Assembly: GCA_964507045.1 (NCBI GenBank)
Contig: CAZDOO010000015.1
Span: forward strand, 1 to 64,000
DNA length: 64,000 nt
Source of the DNA: UBA8199 sp964507045
Lineage (GTDB): Bacteria > Verrucomicrobiota > Verrucomicrobiia > Limisphaerales > UBA8199
Reading direction: 5' to 3'
The notes below the pieces were generated by a model. That model saw only the letters and a list, made by a program, of their open reading frames with translations. It did no database searches and was not told the DNA's origin. The position numbers and the translations under genes were made by a program. Shown piece by piece: positions 43,531 through 50,571 of this stretch (its first letter is position 1; each line of letters begins with the position of its first letter).

Positions 43531-44817
43531 CTATGCCAGACTAGCAACGACCGATTCAAGTATCTTTAACCCTTCTTCGGCTTCGGCTGGCCGGAGGTTC
43601 AGGGAGGGCAGGATACGTATGGTCTTCGCGCCGGCGGGGATTGCCAGCATCCCGGCCGCGTGCAGGAGATTGGTGAACCGGACCGCCACACTCTTGGCGG
43701 GGTCGCCGGGGAGCTTGGGCAGGCTGGCCTGCAACTCCAGGCCCAACATCAGCCCCATGCCGCGCACGTTCTGGATGACGGTGGGATACTTGCCGGCCAG
43801 CCGTTGCAGGCCGCTCTTGAGCAGGTCGCCGACCTGGCGCACGTTGTCGGCCAGCTTCTCGCGCTGGATCACGTCGAGGATTCTCAAGGCGACCGCGCAG
43901 GCTAGCGGCGAGCCGCCGTAGGTGGTGCCGTGGCTGCCCGCGCCCAGCAAGTCCGCGTAAGGCGCCCTTACCCAGAACGCGCCGATGGGGAACCCGCCAC
44001 CCAGGCACTTCGCCATCGAGACGCCGTCCGGCAGGAAGCTCTCGCCTCCCGGCACACCTTCGAGGATGCGCTGGAAGCTCTGGAAGCGCCCGCTGCGGAA
44101 ATGGCCGCATTGCACCTCGTCCATGAGCAGCAGGAGCTTCTTCTCATCGCACAGCCGCCGCAGGCCGAGCAAGTAATCCGCCGTGGCCGGAATCACGCCG
44201 CCTTCGCCCTGAACGCCCTCGATCAGGATGGCCACCGTCGCGGGCGACAGGGCGGCGCGCATGGCTTCGAGGTCGTTGTAAGGCACTTGGCGAAAGCCCG
44301 GCGTCATCGGCTCGAAGCCCTTCTTAACCTTGTCCTGGCCCGTGGCGGCGATGCCGGCCAGCGTCCGGCCATGGAAGGAGTTGAAGGTGGAAAGTACCTC
44401 GAAACGGCCCTCGTCGTGGCCGAACTTGCGGGCCAGCTTGAACAAGCCCTCGTTGGCCTCGCCGCCGCTGTTGCAGAAGAAGCACTTGCCCGGGCCGATG
44501 AGGCCGACCAGCGCCTGCGCCAGCCGTCCCTGCGGCTCGTGGTAGTAGTAATTCGAGGTGTGGATCAGCTTGCGCGACTGCTCGACCAGCGCCTCGGTGA
44601 TCGCCGGGTGCGCGTGGCCCAGCGTGTTGACGGCAATCCCCTGGCCCAGGTCCAGAAAGCGGCGGTCGGTAATGTCATAAAGGTAGCTGCCCGACCCGTG
44701 GCTGAACACGAGGTCGAAGCGCCCATAACTGGGCACCACGTACTGCTGGAACAGAGCCTGGACGGCTGCCACGTCATGGCACGCGCCGGGCGCCGGTGAG
44801 GGAATCATTTCTTTCAT
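43531..44817 (-). CDS. argD: Acetylornithine aminotransferase (class III)
   Basis: 428 residues. Class III PLP aminotransferase features: CFFCNSGGEANEGLFKLARK (around 114-133), FNSFHGRTLAGIAATGQ, VQGEGGVIPA, LLLMDEVQCG (PLP Asp), and the Schiff-base Lys in DGVSMAKCLGGGFPIGAFWV. The C-terminal IRILPSLNL is family-typical. It converts N-acetylglutamate semialdehyde to N-acetylornithine. It stands between argF and, across the integron, argB. The ATG at 44817 was chosen, with a second in-frame ATG at 44808. Confidence 0.93.
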   Translation of the reverse strand: MKEMIPSPAPGACHDVAAVQALFQQYVVPSYGRFDLVFSHGSGSYLYDITDRRFLDLGQGIAVNTLGHAHPAITEALVEQSRKLIHTSNYYYHEPQGRLAQALVGLIGPGKCFFCNSGGEANEGLFKLARKFGHDEGRFEVLSTFNSFHGRTLAGIAATGQDKVKKGFEPMTPGFRQVPYNDLEAMRAALSPATVAILIEGVQGEGGVIPATADYLLGLRRLCDEKKLLLLMDEVQCGHFRSGRFQSFQRILEGVPGGESFLPDGVSMAKCLGGGFPIGAFWVRAPYADLLGAGSHGTTYGGSPLACAVALRILDVIQREKLADNVRQVGDLLKSGLQRLAGKYPTVIQNVRGMGLMLGLELQASLPKLPGDPAKSVAVRFTNLLHAAGMLAIPAGAKTIRILPSLNLRPAEAEEGLKILESVVASLA

Positions 44818-44961
44818 GATCTACACATCAAACGATACCAGGAAATCATTAGCAATAGTCTCCTGCGATGAAAGCCGAATATTGCGGTGACCCCGGGCAT
44901 GAATATCCAAGCCTTGCCCTGAATCCATGTTACAAAAGCCTGTAAGCCCCTCCGTGTGATG

Positions 44962-45020
44962 GGTAACTGGCAGGTAGCAGCCTGGTGAAGAACTCCCTCG
45001 GTTGTGGGAGACGAGTTACC
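44962..45020. ncRNA. Candidate structured RNA element (multi-stem junction)
   Basis: GGTAACT (44962-44968) and AGTTACC (45014-45020) pair perfectly. They enclose two further hairpins, CAGG-CCTG (around 44971-44984) and CTCCC-TCGGTTGT-GGGAG (44993-45010). Together these make a three-stem junction on either strand. It lies about 145 bp upstream of argD on the minus strand, so it could be the argD leader. No known riboswitch is recognised. Confidence 0.4.
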
Positions 45021-45151
45021 TTGGGTAGCGCGCGCGCCCCCGCGGAAAACAGGAAAGGCTTCCGCAGACTCACCTTCCAGCGGCCCGGGTCGGCGTGGTT
45101 GGTGGCGGACAGGCATGCCCCCCACCGTCCCCATGGCTTACCCCTCCGTTA

Positions 45152-45220
45152 CCTCACCGTTACCTCACCGTAGTACCTCTGCAAACCTTGCAGAGGTACT
45201 ACGGTGAGGTAACGGTGAGG
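45152..45220. repeat. Third giant palindrome (33-bp perfect arms)
   Basis: The arms 45152-45184 and 45188-45220 are perfect reverse complements around the loop ACC. The outer arm again contains ACGGTGAGGTAACGGTGAGG, the same 11-bp unit as copies A and B. The inner arm is different (GTACCTCTGCAA rather than CTAGCACCTCTCATAA). The conserved tail of copies A and B is absent. Confidence 0.9.
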
Positions 45221-45787
45221 AGACGGTGGGGTGAGCCGGGGGAGAGCCGGAGGTGGCGGCGGGCGCCTGGCTTGGCTCGGTTTTGCCAAAAGGGGGCTTG
45301 GGCTCGGTTGATCAGGGCCATTTCCGGGCATTTTCGGCCTCCGGCAGCCGCGCCGGTCATTCACCCTTGAAGCCGCAGTTGAACAGGGAAGACACGAAGA
45401 CGCGAAGGCCGGAAACAGGGCAATGCCAGCCATTTAACCAGAGTCGGAGAGCTTCACTCGGCAGGTGAAGCCAAACCACCCTCCGAACTTGTCGTCTGGC
45501 GGCGGTCTCTTCGCGTCTTCGCGCCTTGGTTGTTCACTTCCAACTGCGGCGTTTAGGTTCACAGGGCTTGGTTTCCTCCCTGACCCCACTGTGCCAACTT
45601 GGCTCAGTTGAGGGCTGAAAGTTGAGTGTGCGGTCTTTGGCATTGGCCGCTTGCACCGGCCGAAGGGGTTGAGGGCGCAGGGTTGGTCTTTGGAGGGGGG
45701 CGCTCCCATTGCAGGGCTCCGGCGGCGAGGACGTAGGTGAGGACGATAGTAAAAGTGTTCTATCCTGAAGGGATTGTTTCCGTCAGC

Positions 45788-46026
45788 CCAGGATTGGATC
45801 GTCGTTGGGGCGAGGGGCGACGATCCTATCCTGGGGTGCTGTGCGAAAGGGACCTCTACCCGGAACGGGTTGTATCAAAGTCCTGCGCGCCTTGGGTGCC
45901 AGGGCCAGGGATGCAACCTTTTCAAGGTTGGCATGCAAACAGGGCCCGCCTTCCCGGGGTAGGTCCGCCCCCCGATTGCCCCGGCGGCCCAACCCCGGGC
46001 TGAAGGATGAAATCCCGTTGGGATTT
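45788..46026. repeat. Four consecutive hairpins
   Basis: H1 at 45788-45835 is an 18-position stem (CCCAGGAT-GGATCGTCG with its complement CGACGATCC-ATCCTGGG) around a 13-base loop. H2 at 45858-45870 is ACCCG-GAA-CGGGT. H3 at 45914-45930 is CAACCTT-TTC-AAGGTTG. H4 at 46010-46026 is AAATCCC-GTT-GGGATTT. Three of the four have 3-base loops. No ORF here is supported. Confidence 0.7.
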
Positions 46027-46052
46027 GTGGTGAGAACGCCCGGCGCGACAAT

Positions 46053-46229
46053 CTACCGGGGCGTCAAAGCGCGGCAGTGGAGCCTCGGCCGCCTGCCACT
46101 GGAAGACGAACGTCGAACATCCAACGCCGAACCTCGAACCTCGAACTGCCCGGCCAGCCGCTCCACCAGTCGAATGATTCTCGCGGGGTATTCCAGCAGC
46201 CGCTCCTCCAGGTCATAATCCGCCTTCAT
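46053..46229 (-). pseudogene. Truncated four-helix-bundle (S23/IVP-like) protein gene
   Basis: The frame starts KADYDLEERLLEYPARIIRL followed by VERL, the N-terminal helix of four-helix-bundle proteins found in 23S rRNA intervening sequences and near DGR accessory genes. After about 25 residues it breaks into GTTCGAGGTTCGAGG-type repeat sequence and ends at 58 residues, compared with about 120 for intact members. Its ATG overlaps the stop of the truncated integrase frame. Confidence 0.6.
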
Positions 46230-46285
46230 CCTGCTCCTCCCAGTGTTCGATGTTCGACGTTGGATGTTGAGTGTTCGATGTTCAT
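46107..46285. repeat. GTTCGATGTTCGA-type short tandem repeat, two inverted blocks
   Basis: Blocks at about 46107-46144 (CGTCGAACATCCAACGCCGAA and similar) and 46237-46283 (GTGTTCGATGTTCGACGTTG and similar) are in opposite orientation and bracket the four-helix-bundle fragment. When translated they give the NIEHSTSNVEHRT tail at the end of the integrase fragment. This repeat class is widespread in Verrucomicrobia and Planctomycetes genomes (from memory). Confidence 0.7.
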
Positions 46286-46666
46286 CCCTCCCGACTCCCA
46301 GCGCAGCAGCTCCCGGTAGCGGAACAGCAGGGCGTTGAACGCCTGGTTTTGGGTGGAAACGGCCACGTGTCCCGTGGCCGCCAAGTCGCTCAGGAACAAC
46401 TCCATCTTCGCTTCCGCCGGTTGTAAGTCCTCCCGCGACCGCAGGTGATGGAACTTTCGGTAGCGCCGAATCCAGTCGCAGTACGATTGCTCCGTCCGGA
46501 TCGAGTAATGTCGCAGCCGCAGCACCTCCCGCACTTGGTCCAGCAACTTGAGTTTGGGGTTGGGGACCACCGCCTCGAACCTCACCCGCCCGGCTTGTCT
46601 TTGGAGGGCTCTTTCCAGTTGACCGCTTGCGCTGGCTCGCATACACCACCTTCCCATACGAAGCAA
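46226..46666 (-). pseudogene. intI: Integron integrase (IntI), N-terminal domain only
   Basis: Residues about 37-121 match the N-terminal core-binding domain of integron integrases: KLKLLDQVREVLRLRHYSIR, TEQSYCDWIRRYRKFH, VSTQNQAFNALLFRYREL. At residue about 122 (around 46304) homology stops and the frame runs into GTTCGATGTTCGA repeats. The entire catalytic domain, with the Arg, His and Tyr residues, is missing and is not found downstream. The gene is divergent from the cassette array as in a normal integron. It is non-functional as it stands. Confidence 0.85.
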
Positions 46667-46720
46667 AACTAGGAATGAATTTCCAGTGTGTCCATCCTAA
46701 CCCGCTTAGTAGGAAAACTT

Positions 46721-46742
46721 TCCTAACCAATAATGGTTGGGC
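46721..46742 (+). other. attI-like simple recombination site
   Basis: TCCTAACC and GGTTGGGC are near-inverted over 22 bp, ending in the core GTTGGGC (46736-46742). This resembles the attI1 simple site layout, CCTAA...TTAGGC. Cassette 1 would join between the G and TT of the core. It lies between the intI start and the first cassette ORF. Confidence 0.65.
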
Positions 46743-46776
46743 GATAGGTCGTCGCATGCGATTACTCGGTGAGACT

Positions 46777-47145
46777 ATGAAATTGATTGTTCTGACATTC
46801 CTGGCGTGGAGCTTCGTGCTAATTGTCGGCTGTCATTCTGTCGCTCCGACCGAAGCCAACCCGGCCGCAATCAAAGCTGAGGGAGAGCGGTGGCTCGCTG
46901 CCTCGACGCCCGACGCGCTGAAGGATCATGGTTTTCGGTATATCTGGGTTCAGAAGAACCGGTCCGGGGTGTATGAGGTTGGTCCGTTCCTCTGTGGTGG
47001 CGGCATAGCGGCGGCGGACGATCGCACCAAGGTAAAAGTCGGGTCCATCAAGGCACTTTGCCGCCACTTGAAGGGGCAAGGATTTGTCGTAGTGCCAAGC
47101 GAGCAGATTCGAATTTACTTTGCTGTGTGCGGGAATGTTCCATGA
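46777..47145 (+). CDS. Integron cassette 1: predicted small lipoprotein
   Basis: 122 residues. The signal (KLIVLTFLAWSFVLIVGC) has a lipobox IVGC with Cys19. The rest (AEGERWLAASTPDALKDHGF, YIWVQKNRSGVYEVGPFLCG) has no recognised family. It starts about 35 bases after the attI core and ends 19 bases before attC1, a typical cassette. Likely exported to a membrane. Function unknown. Confidence 0.75.
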   Translation: MKLIVLTFLAWSFVLIVGCHSVAPTEANPAAIKAEGERWLAASTPDALKDHGFRYIWVQKNRSGVYEVGPFLCGGGIAAADDRTKVKVGSIKALCRHLKGQGFVVVPSEQIRIYFAVCGNVP

Positions 47146-47164
47146 GAGCGATCACGAGGGGAGC

Positions 47165-47266
47165 GCCCAACCACAGCATTCAGCGGATGAGAGCCAGCCG
47201 TTCAGGTCACTGGCTGTTCTCACCTCCTCGGCGGCTGGCTCTCACCGCTGATGCTCGGCGTTGGCC
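47165..47266 (+). other. attC site 1
   Basis: R'' is GCCCAAC (47165-47171) and R' is GTTGGCC (47260-47266). Between them, GCATTCAGCGGATGAGAGCC on the left pairs with the reverse complement of GGCTCTCACCGCTGATGC on the right, with unpaired extrahelical bases. That is the hallmark of attC hairpins recognised by IntI. Length 102 bp. Confidence 0.85.
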
Positions 47267-47281
47267 CGACATACGAGTGCT

Positions 47282-47689
47282 ATGAACGAACTCTCCTGTC
47301 CGTGCTGTGGGACGTCGATGCGTTTCCTACGATTTGCTTCGGCTCCCAGTCCTTGGCACCTTCGCTGCGGCGCGTGCGGCGAAAAGCTCCAGATGGGTAG
47401 ACGCCGCTGGACGGCGGTGCTGCTGGGTGGTGCTTGGGGTGGCATTTTGGGGTTTGTTTGTGTTGTCCTGTTCGAGGTCTGGGGACTCCCTTCCGTGCCT
47501 CTGAGCATTGCTATGTTTGCAGGGGGGATTCTGATCGCGGAGGGGACCTACTATAGGGCTGCGAAGCGTTTTGGCCTCGGGCTAGCGGTTCGTCACCTCG
47601 TGGGCCAACAAGGCGCTCCACCGAATGGCGGCCCGGCGGACCTGTCGGGTAGTTCGGGAGTCAGCGGCGGGCCGCCATCGGTGAGCTAA
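47282..47689 (+). CDS. Integron cassette 2: zinc-ribbon membrane protein
   Basis: 135 residues. CPCCGTSMRF and, about 20 residues on, CGACGEKLQ form a CX2C...CX2C zinc ribbon. Two hydrophobic helices follow (AVLLGGAWGGILGFVCVVLF and VPLSIAMFAGGILIAEG). The last about 28 residues are encoded by attC2 itself, giving a Gly/Pro/Ser tail. No named family. It begins about 20 bases after the attC1 core. Confidence 0.75.
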   Translation: MNELSCPCCGTSMRFLRFASAPSPWHLRCGACGEKLQMGRRRWTAVLLGGAWGGILGFVCVVLFEVWGLPSVPLSIAMFAGGILIAEGTYYRAAKRFGLGLAVRHLVGQQGAPPNGGPADLSGSSGVSGGPPSVS

Positions 47690-47698
47690 ACGTTCGGC
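47603..47698 (+). other. attC site 2
   Basis: R'' is GGCCAAC (47603-47609) and R' is GTTCGGC (47692-47698). CACCGAATGGCGGCCCG near the left end pairs with CGGGCCGCCATCGGTG near the right end, with one extrahelical A. Length 96 bp. It overlaps the 3' end of the cassette-2 ORF. Confidence 0.85.
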
Positions 47699-47716
47699 CT
47701 ATCGGCGTCCATCGTC

Positions 47717-48184
47717 GTGAAGACCACATGGATCGTTCTCGCCGCTCTTGTTGCACTGATCGCAGCGAGCGTGCTGGGCATTCGTTCCTGTCAGCGTGCG
47801 GGGTGGGAGTCGTCGCTTCGCGGGCCTTACGTTGGTTTGCCGTTTACAGGCGACCTCACGAATCGACCGGCCTCGGTGCTGGCGGTCCCCTCGCATGGCA
47901 AGTTGGAGGTTCACGAGCTTGCTTCTCAGTCGGCACCCGTGCTTGTGCTGCGGTCTGACGCTGGTGCAATCCAGTGGTCTCGCGTGCTCGTTCCAGAGCA
48001 GCGATTCGACAACGGACGGGTCGAGCGCGCCGGTGTCCGTGAAGTGCGCCTTCAGAGGTTGGAGCATGACAAACACGGCCACGAGGTCTTCTTTACTTGT
48101 GATTGGGATTGGGGTGGCAGAGAGGGCGGATTGATTGACTTGGACAGTGACTTTGGATTCAAGAGCTTCAGGATCAGTTGGTGA
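47717..48184 (+). CDS. Integron cassette 3: single-pass membrane/exported protein
   Basis: 155 residues from a GTG start 19 bases after attC2. An N-terminal anchor or signal (TTWIVLAALVALIAASVLGI) is followed by a soluble beta-rich domain (VLAVPSHGKLEVHELASQSA, GREGGLIDLDSDFGFKSF). It ends 7 bases before attC3. No family is recognised. Confidence 0.7.
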   Translation: MKTTWIVLAALVALIAASVLGIRSCQRAGWESSLRGPYVGLPFTGDLTNRPASVLAVPSHGKLEVHELASQSAPVLVLRSDAGAIQWSRVLVPEQRFDNGRVERAGVREVRLQRLEHDKHGHEVFFTCDWDWGGREGGLIDLDSDFGFKSFRISW

Positions 48185-48190
48185 ACGGCC

Positions 48191-48279
48191 GCACAACGGT
48201 CTGGAGCGGACGCGAGATGGCGCGTCCTGTCTGCATTCGGGTGCCTGTGGCCCCACGCCGCTCAGGCCGAGCGTTCGGC
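48191..48279 (+). other. attC site 3
   Basis: R'' is GCACAAC (48191-48197) and R' is GTTCGGC (48273-48279). CTGGAGCGG on the left pairs with CCGCTCAGG on the right with a bulge, and the central part includes GGCGCGTCCTG. Length 89 bp. Less regular than sites 1 and 2 but in the expected place. Confidence 0.7.
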
Positions 48280-48282
48280 GAC

Positions 48283-48423
48283 ATGAACACCAATATGCAA
48301 AGGCACACCGACTTCATTTGGTCTATCGAGTGGGACAAGTCTGGCATTTTGATCGCTGTCGCGGCTTTGGCAGTCGTGGGCTTGCTGCTCGTCTTATTTG
48401 TTCGAAGACGCCAGAGGCAATGA
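48283..48423 (+). CDS. Integron cassette 4: 46-residue membrane protein
   Basis: Starts ATG 4 bases after attC3. 46 residues: a polar start (MNTNMQRHTDFIWSIEWDKS), one hydrophobic helix (GILIAVAALAVVGLLLVLFV) and a basic end (RRRQRQ). It looks like a single-pass tail-anchored microprotein. It is too short for a family call. The cassette position makes it more credible than length alone. Confidence 0.55.
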   Translation: MNTNMQRHTDFIWSIEWDKSGILIAVAALAVVGLLLVLFVRRRQRQ

Positions 48424-48427
48424 GAAC

Positions 48428-48515
48428 GCCGAACAGGTTGAGCCAATGGGGTGGAGCGCGTTCGGATTTGTTCTGCATTCGGGCGCCGTTGACGCGCTCA
48501 TCCCGATGGTTCGCG
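48428..48515 (+). other. Degenerate attC-like site 4
   Basis: GCCGAAC (48428-48434) and GTTCGCG (48509-48515) sit at the right distance after cassette ORF 4. The inner sequences GGGGTGGAGCGCG and CGCGCTCATCCCG are near reverse complements. Left and right spacers differ in length, so this may be a decayed attC. Confidence 0.45.
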
Positions 48516-48519
48516 CGGT

Positions 48520-49395
48520 CTAACCGACTACTTCGGTGCCGACGCCTTCGTCGGTGAAGATTTCCAGCAGGACGCTGTTGGGCACGCGGCCATCCACAAA
48601 CGAGACCTTCTCCACGCCCGCCTGGATCGCGGCCACGGCGCTGTCCACTTTGGGGATCATCCCTTTGTCAATGACGCCCTTCTGTTTCAGGCTGTCCACT
48701 TCGCTAATCTTGAGGCGCGAGATGACGCTGTCGGGCTGGTTCGGATTCTGCAAGAGGCCGGGCACGTCGCTCATGAAGACCAGGCGCCGGGCTTTGAGGG
48801 CAATGGCCGCCTGGGCCGCGGCGACGTCGGCGTTGCAATTGTAGACCTGGCCGTCTTCGCCGCGAGCCGTCGGGCTGATGACGGGAGTGATGCCTTTGCG
48901 GATGCATTCCAGCAGCGGAGCGGTGTTCACGCCGATCACCTCGCCGACGTAGCCAAGATCGAGGGCCTGGCCGTCCGCGCCCTTCACCCGTGCCTTGCGG
49001 CACCGGAAGACCTCAGTGCCGGCGAAGCCCCGGGCCAGGCCGCCCAGGGAGCCGATGGTTGCCACAATCTCGGGATTGATCTCCCGGGAGAGCACCTGGT
49101 CGGCAATCTGCGCGGTGGCCTCGTCGGTCACGCGCTGGCCCTGGAGGAATGCAGCCTTGAGGCCGGCCTTTTCCATGGCGCGCGTGATGGCTTTGCCGCC
49201 GCCGTGGACGACGACGGGGTTGATCTCGACCGCCTCCAGGAAGACAATGTCCCGCGCGACGCCGTTGCGGACCTCCGCGTCCGGCGAGTCCATGAAGCTG
49301 CCGCCGTATTTGACGACGAAGGTGGCGCCGCTGAAGCGCTGGATGTAGGGCAGCGCTTCCAGCAGGGTGTGGGCTTTGGCAATGAGGTTTTGCAT
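48520..49395 (-). CDS. argB: Acetylglutamate kinase
   Basis: 291 residues of amino-acid kinase fold: ATFVVKYGGSFMDSPD (Lys/Gly phosphate loop), PVVVHGGGKAITRAMEKAGL, GQRVTDEATAQIADQVLS, the C-terminal VYNCNADVAAAQAAIALKAR and KGMIPKVDSAVAAIQAGV. It phosphorylates N-acetylglutamate, usually the arginine-feedback step, and the N-terminal MQNLIAKAHTLLEALPYIQR helix is the type seen in arginine-sensitive hexameric forms. The start at 49395 removes an upstream repeat-derived extension. Its stop is five bases from the integron array. Confidence 0.96.
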   Translation of the reverse strand: MQNLIAKAHTLLEALPYIQRFSGATFVVKYGGSFMDSPDAEVRNGVARDIVFLEAVEINPVVVHGGGKAITRAMEKAGLKAAFLQGQRVTDEATAQIADQVLSREINPEIVATIGSLGGLARGFAGTEVFRCRKARVKGADGQALDLGYVGEVIGVNTAPLLECIRKGITPVISPTARGEDGQVYNCNADVAAAQAAIALKARRLVFMSDVPGLLQNPNQPDSVISRLKISEVDSLKQKGVIDKGMIPKVDSAVAAIQAGVEKVSFVDGRVPNSVLLEIFTDEGVGTEVVG

Positions 49396-49423
49396 ATGGT
49401 TAGTATCCCAAGAATAGCCGTTA

Positions 49424-49560
49424 ACGCAAAGACGCCAAGAGGCAAAGACGCAAAGGGTGGGTAAATGAGGAGGGGGAGACAGGCATGGGTTCACTCACCG
49501 AGGAGTTAAAGCAGCCGAAATCTTTGCGTCTTAGCACCTGTGTGCCTTTGTGTTGATTCA
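49424..49560. repeat. AACGCAAAGACGCCAAG-type repeat, inverted pair
   Basis: AACGCAAAGACGCCAAGAGG with GCAAAGACGCAAAGG (about 49424-49460), and its inverted counterpart CTTTGCGTCTTAGCACC with GTGTGCCTTTGTGTT (about 49520-49555), flank about 60 bp between argB and the next gene. A related fragment lies at 45385-45540. Probably a dispersed short repeat. Confidence 0.55.
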
Positions 49561-49566
49561 ACTCCG

Positions 49567-50502
49567 TTAATCCGCTCGCCGGCATTGCCGCAGGTAGTCC
49601 TGGTAAAGCCTGTCAATTGCCTCACCCGACAGGTTTGTCCCGATGACCAGGCGCGCCCGCGCCTGCGCGACCTGGCCCGCCTTCAGGTCCTTCCCAAAGA
49701 GCGAAAGATACATGGAGCGGTGCGGCTCGACCTCAAAAGGGGTTAGCACCGCGAAGCAATCCTGCGCGGGCGCCATTATTATGGCTTGCAGATCATTCGC
49801 CGGGCAGCGGCGCATGCCGATGGGTTTGGCCAGACGAGGCCGGATGACCCAGTCCACCGGGCTGGGCGGGAACTTCCAGCGTCCATCCTGAATGATGGAC
49901 ACGGCTTTGTCGTCGCGCGGAAACGCCTGCCAGACGCCGGAATTCTGGTCTGCCGTCGCGAGGTCTTCCCGACCGTTTGAGCGCGTCAGGACGCAGGCGT
50001 TCGTGAAGCCCTGCGCGAAGTAGGACGCCAGGAAGGACTCAAACATGGCCAGATTCGTCCTGGCCTGCACGCGGGTTTCCAAGTCGAGGATGTCCGGCGC
50101 GGCCCAGCGATAGACCGCGCGAAGCTCGAAGGGGCGGTCTGCGGCTGAAGGCCAATAAACTTCCACGCTGCCGTCCAGCCGCAGTCTCGCCTCGCTCGGC
50201 CAATCCCAGGCCCCAGTGCCGTAGCGTTGGTTGGCGCTGAAGACGCGGTAATGGCCAAACAGCCCCATGCTTGAATCCAAGGTGACGCCAGTCGGCAGGT
50301 GCACAACCGAAGACAGTCCTCCGGACTTGCCCCCCGCGCGCAGTTTGCCTCTTAGCACGCCGGTGTCGAAGGCGAACTCGTTCGTGCCGGACGCGGCAAA
50401 GGCCAGCTTCGCTTCAGCGGAAGGCTTCACTTGCGCTTCGGCAACCGCCATGCTGTGTGTCACCAGGACAGCCGCCAGGAAGGCGAGAATGCTTGTCTTC
50501 AC
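49567..50502 (-). CDS. Secreted protein of unknown function within the arg cluster
   Basis: 311 residues from a GTG that opens a clean signal peptide (VKTSILAFLAAVLVTHSMAV ending AEA). An ATG at 50568 would add 22 unlikely residues. The mature protein is beta-rich with many aromatic residues (DWPSEARLRLDGSVEVYWPS, DILDLETRVQARTNLAMFES, VEPHRSMYLSLFGKD). No family is recognised. It lies between argJ and argB on the same strand, but its exported nature does not fit arginine synthesis. It may be an unrelated insertion into the operon. Confidence 0.65.
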   Translation of the reverse strand: MKTSILAFLAAVLVTHSMAVAEAQVKPSAEAKLAFAASGTNEFAFDTGVLRGKLRAGGKSGGLSSVVHLPTGVTLDSSMGLFGHYRVFSANQRYGTGAWDWPSEARLRLDGSVEVYWPSAADRPFELRAVYRWAAPDILDLETRVQARTNLAMFESFLASYFAQGFTNACVLTRSNGREDLATADQNSGVWQAFPRDDKAVSIIQDGRWKFPPSPVDWVIRPRLAKPIGMRRCPANDLQAIIMAPAQDCFAVLTPFEVEPHRSMYLSLFGKDLKAGQVAQARARLVIGTNLSGEAIDRLYQDYLRQCRRAD

Positions 50503-50571
50503 GCGGCTGCAGCCTGAAGGCTGCGCTCGTGTACCGTGATGGCAACAGCCGGATGCGGCAGTTTTCACCGA

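Larger units (their letters stand above)
44818..46052. other. Gene-free repeat/structure region inside the arg cluster
   Basis: It contains no supported gene. It holds a structured segment at 44962-45020, the third palindrome of the repeat family (45152-45220), short GCGTCTTCGCG-type inverted fragments (about 45385-45540), and four hairpins in a row (45788-46026). It separates argD from the integron. Confidence 0.7.
46304..48515 (+). mobile_element. Chromosomal integron with truncated integrase and cassette array
   Basis: Order: the intI remnant on the minus strand, an attI-like simple site (46721-46742), then on the plus strand four short ORFs, each followed by an attC-like inverted repeat (47165-47266, 47603-47698, 48191-48279, and a degenerate 48428-48515). 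The array ends within five bases of the argB stop codon. Layout and site structure are those of a sedentary integron. Mobility would need an integrase supplied elsewhere. Confidence 0.85.

Noticed and set aside
47699..48256. 185-residue minus-strand ORF across integron cassette 3
   Set aside because: Antisense of a cassette ORF with a clear signal/anchor and flanking attC sites.
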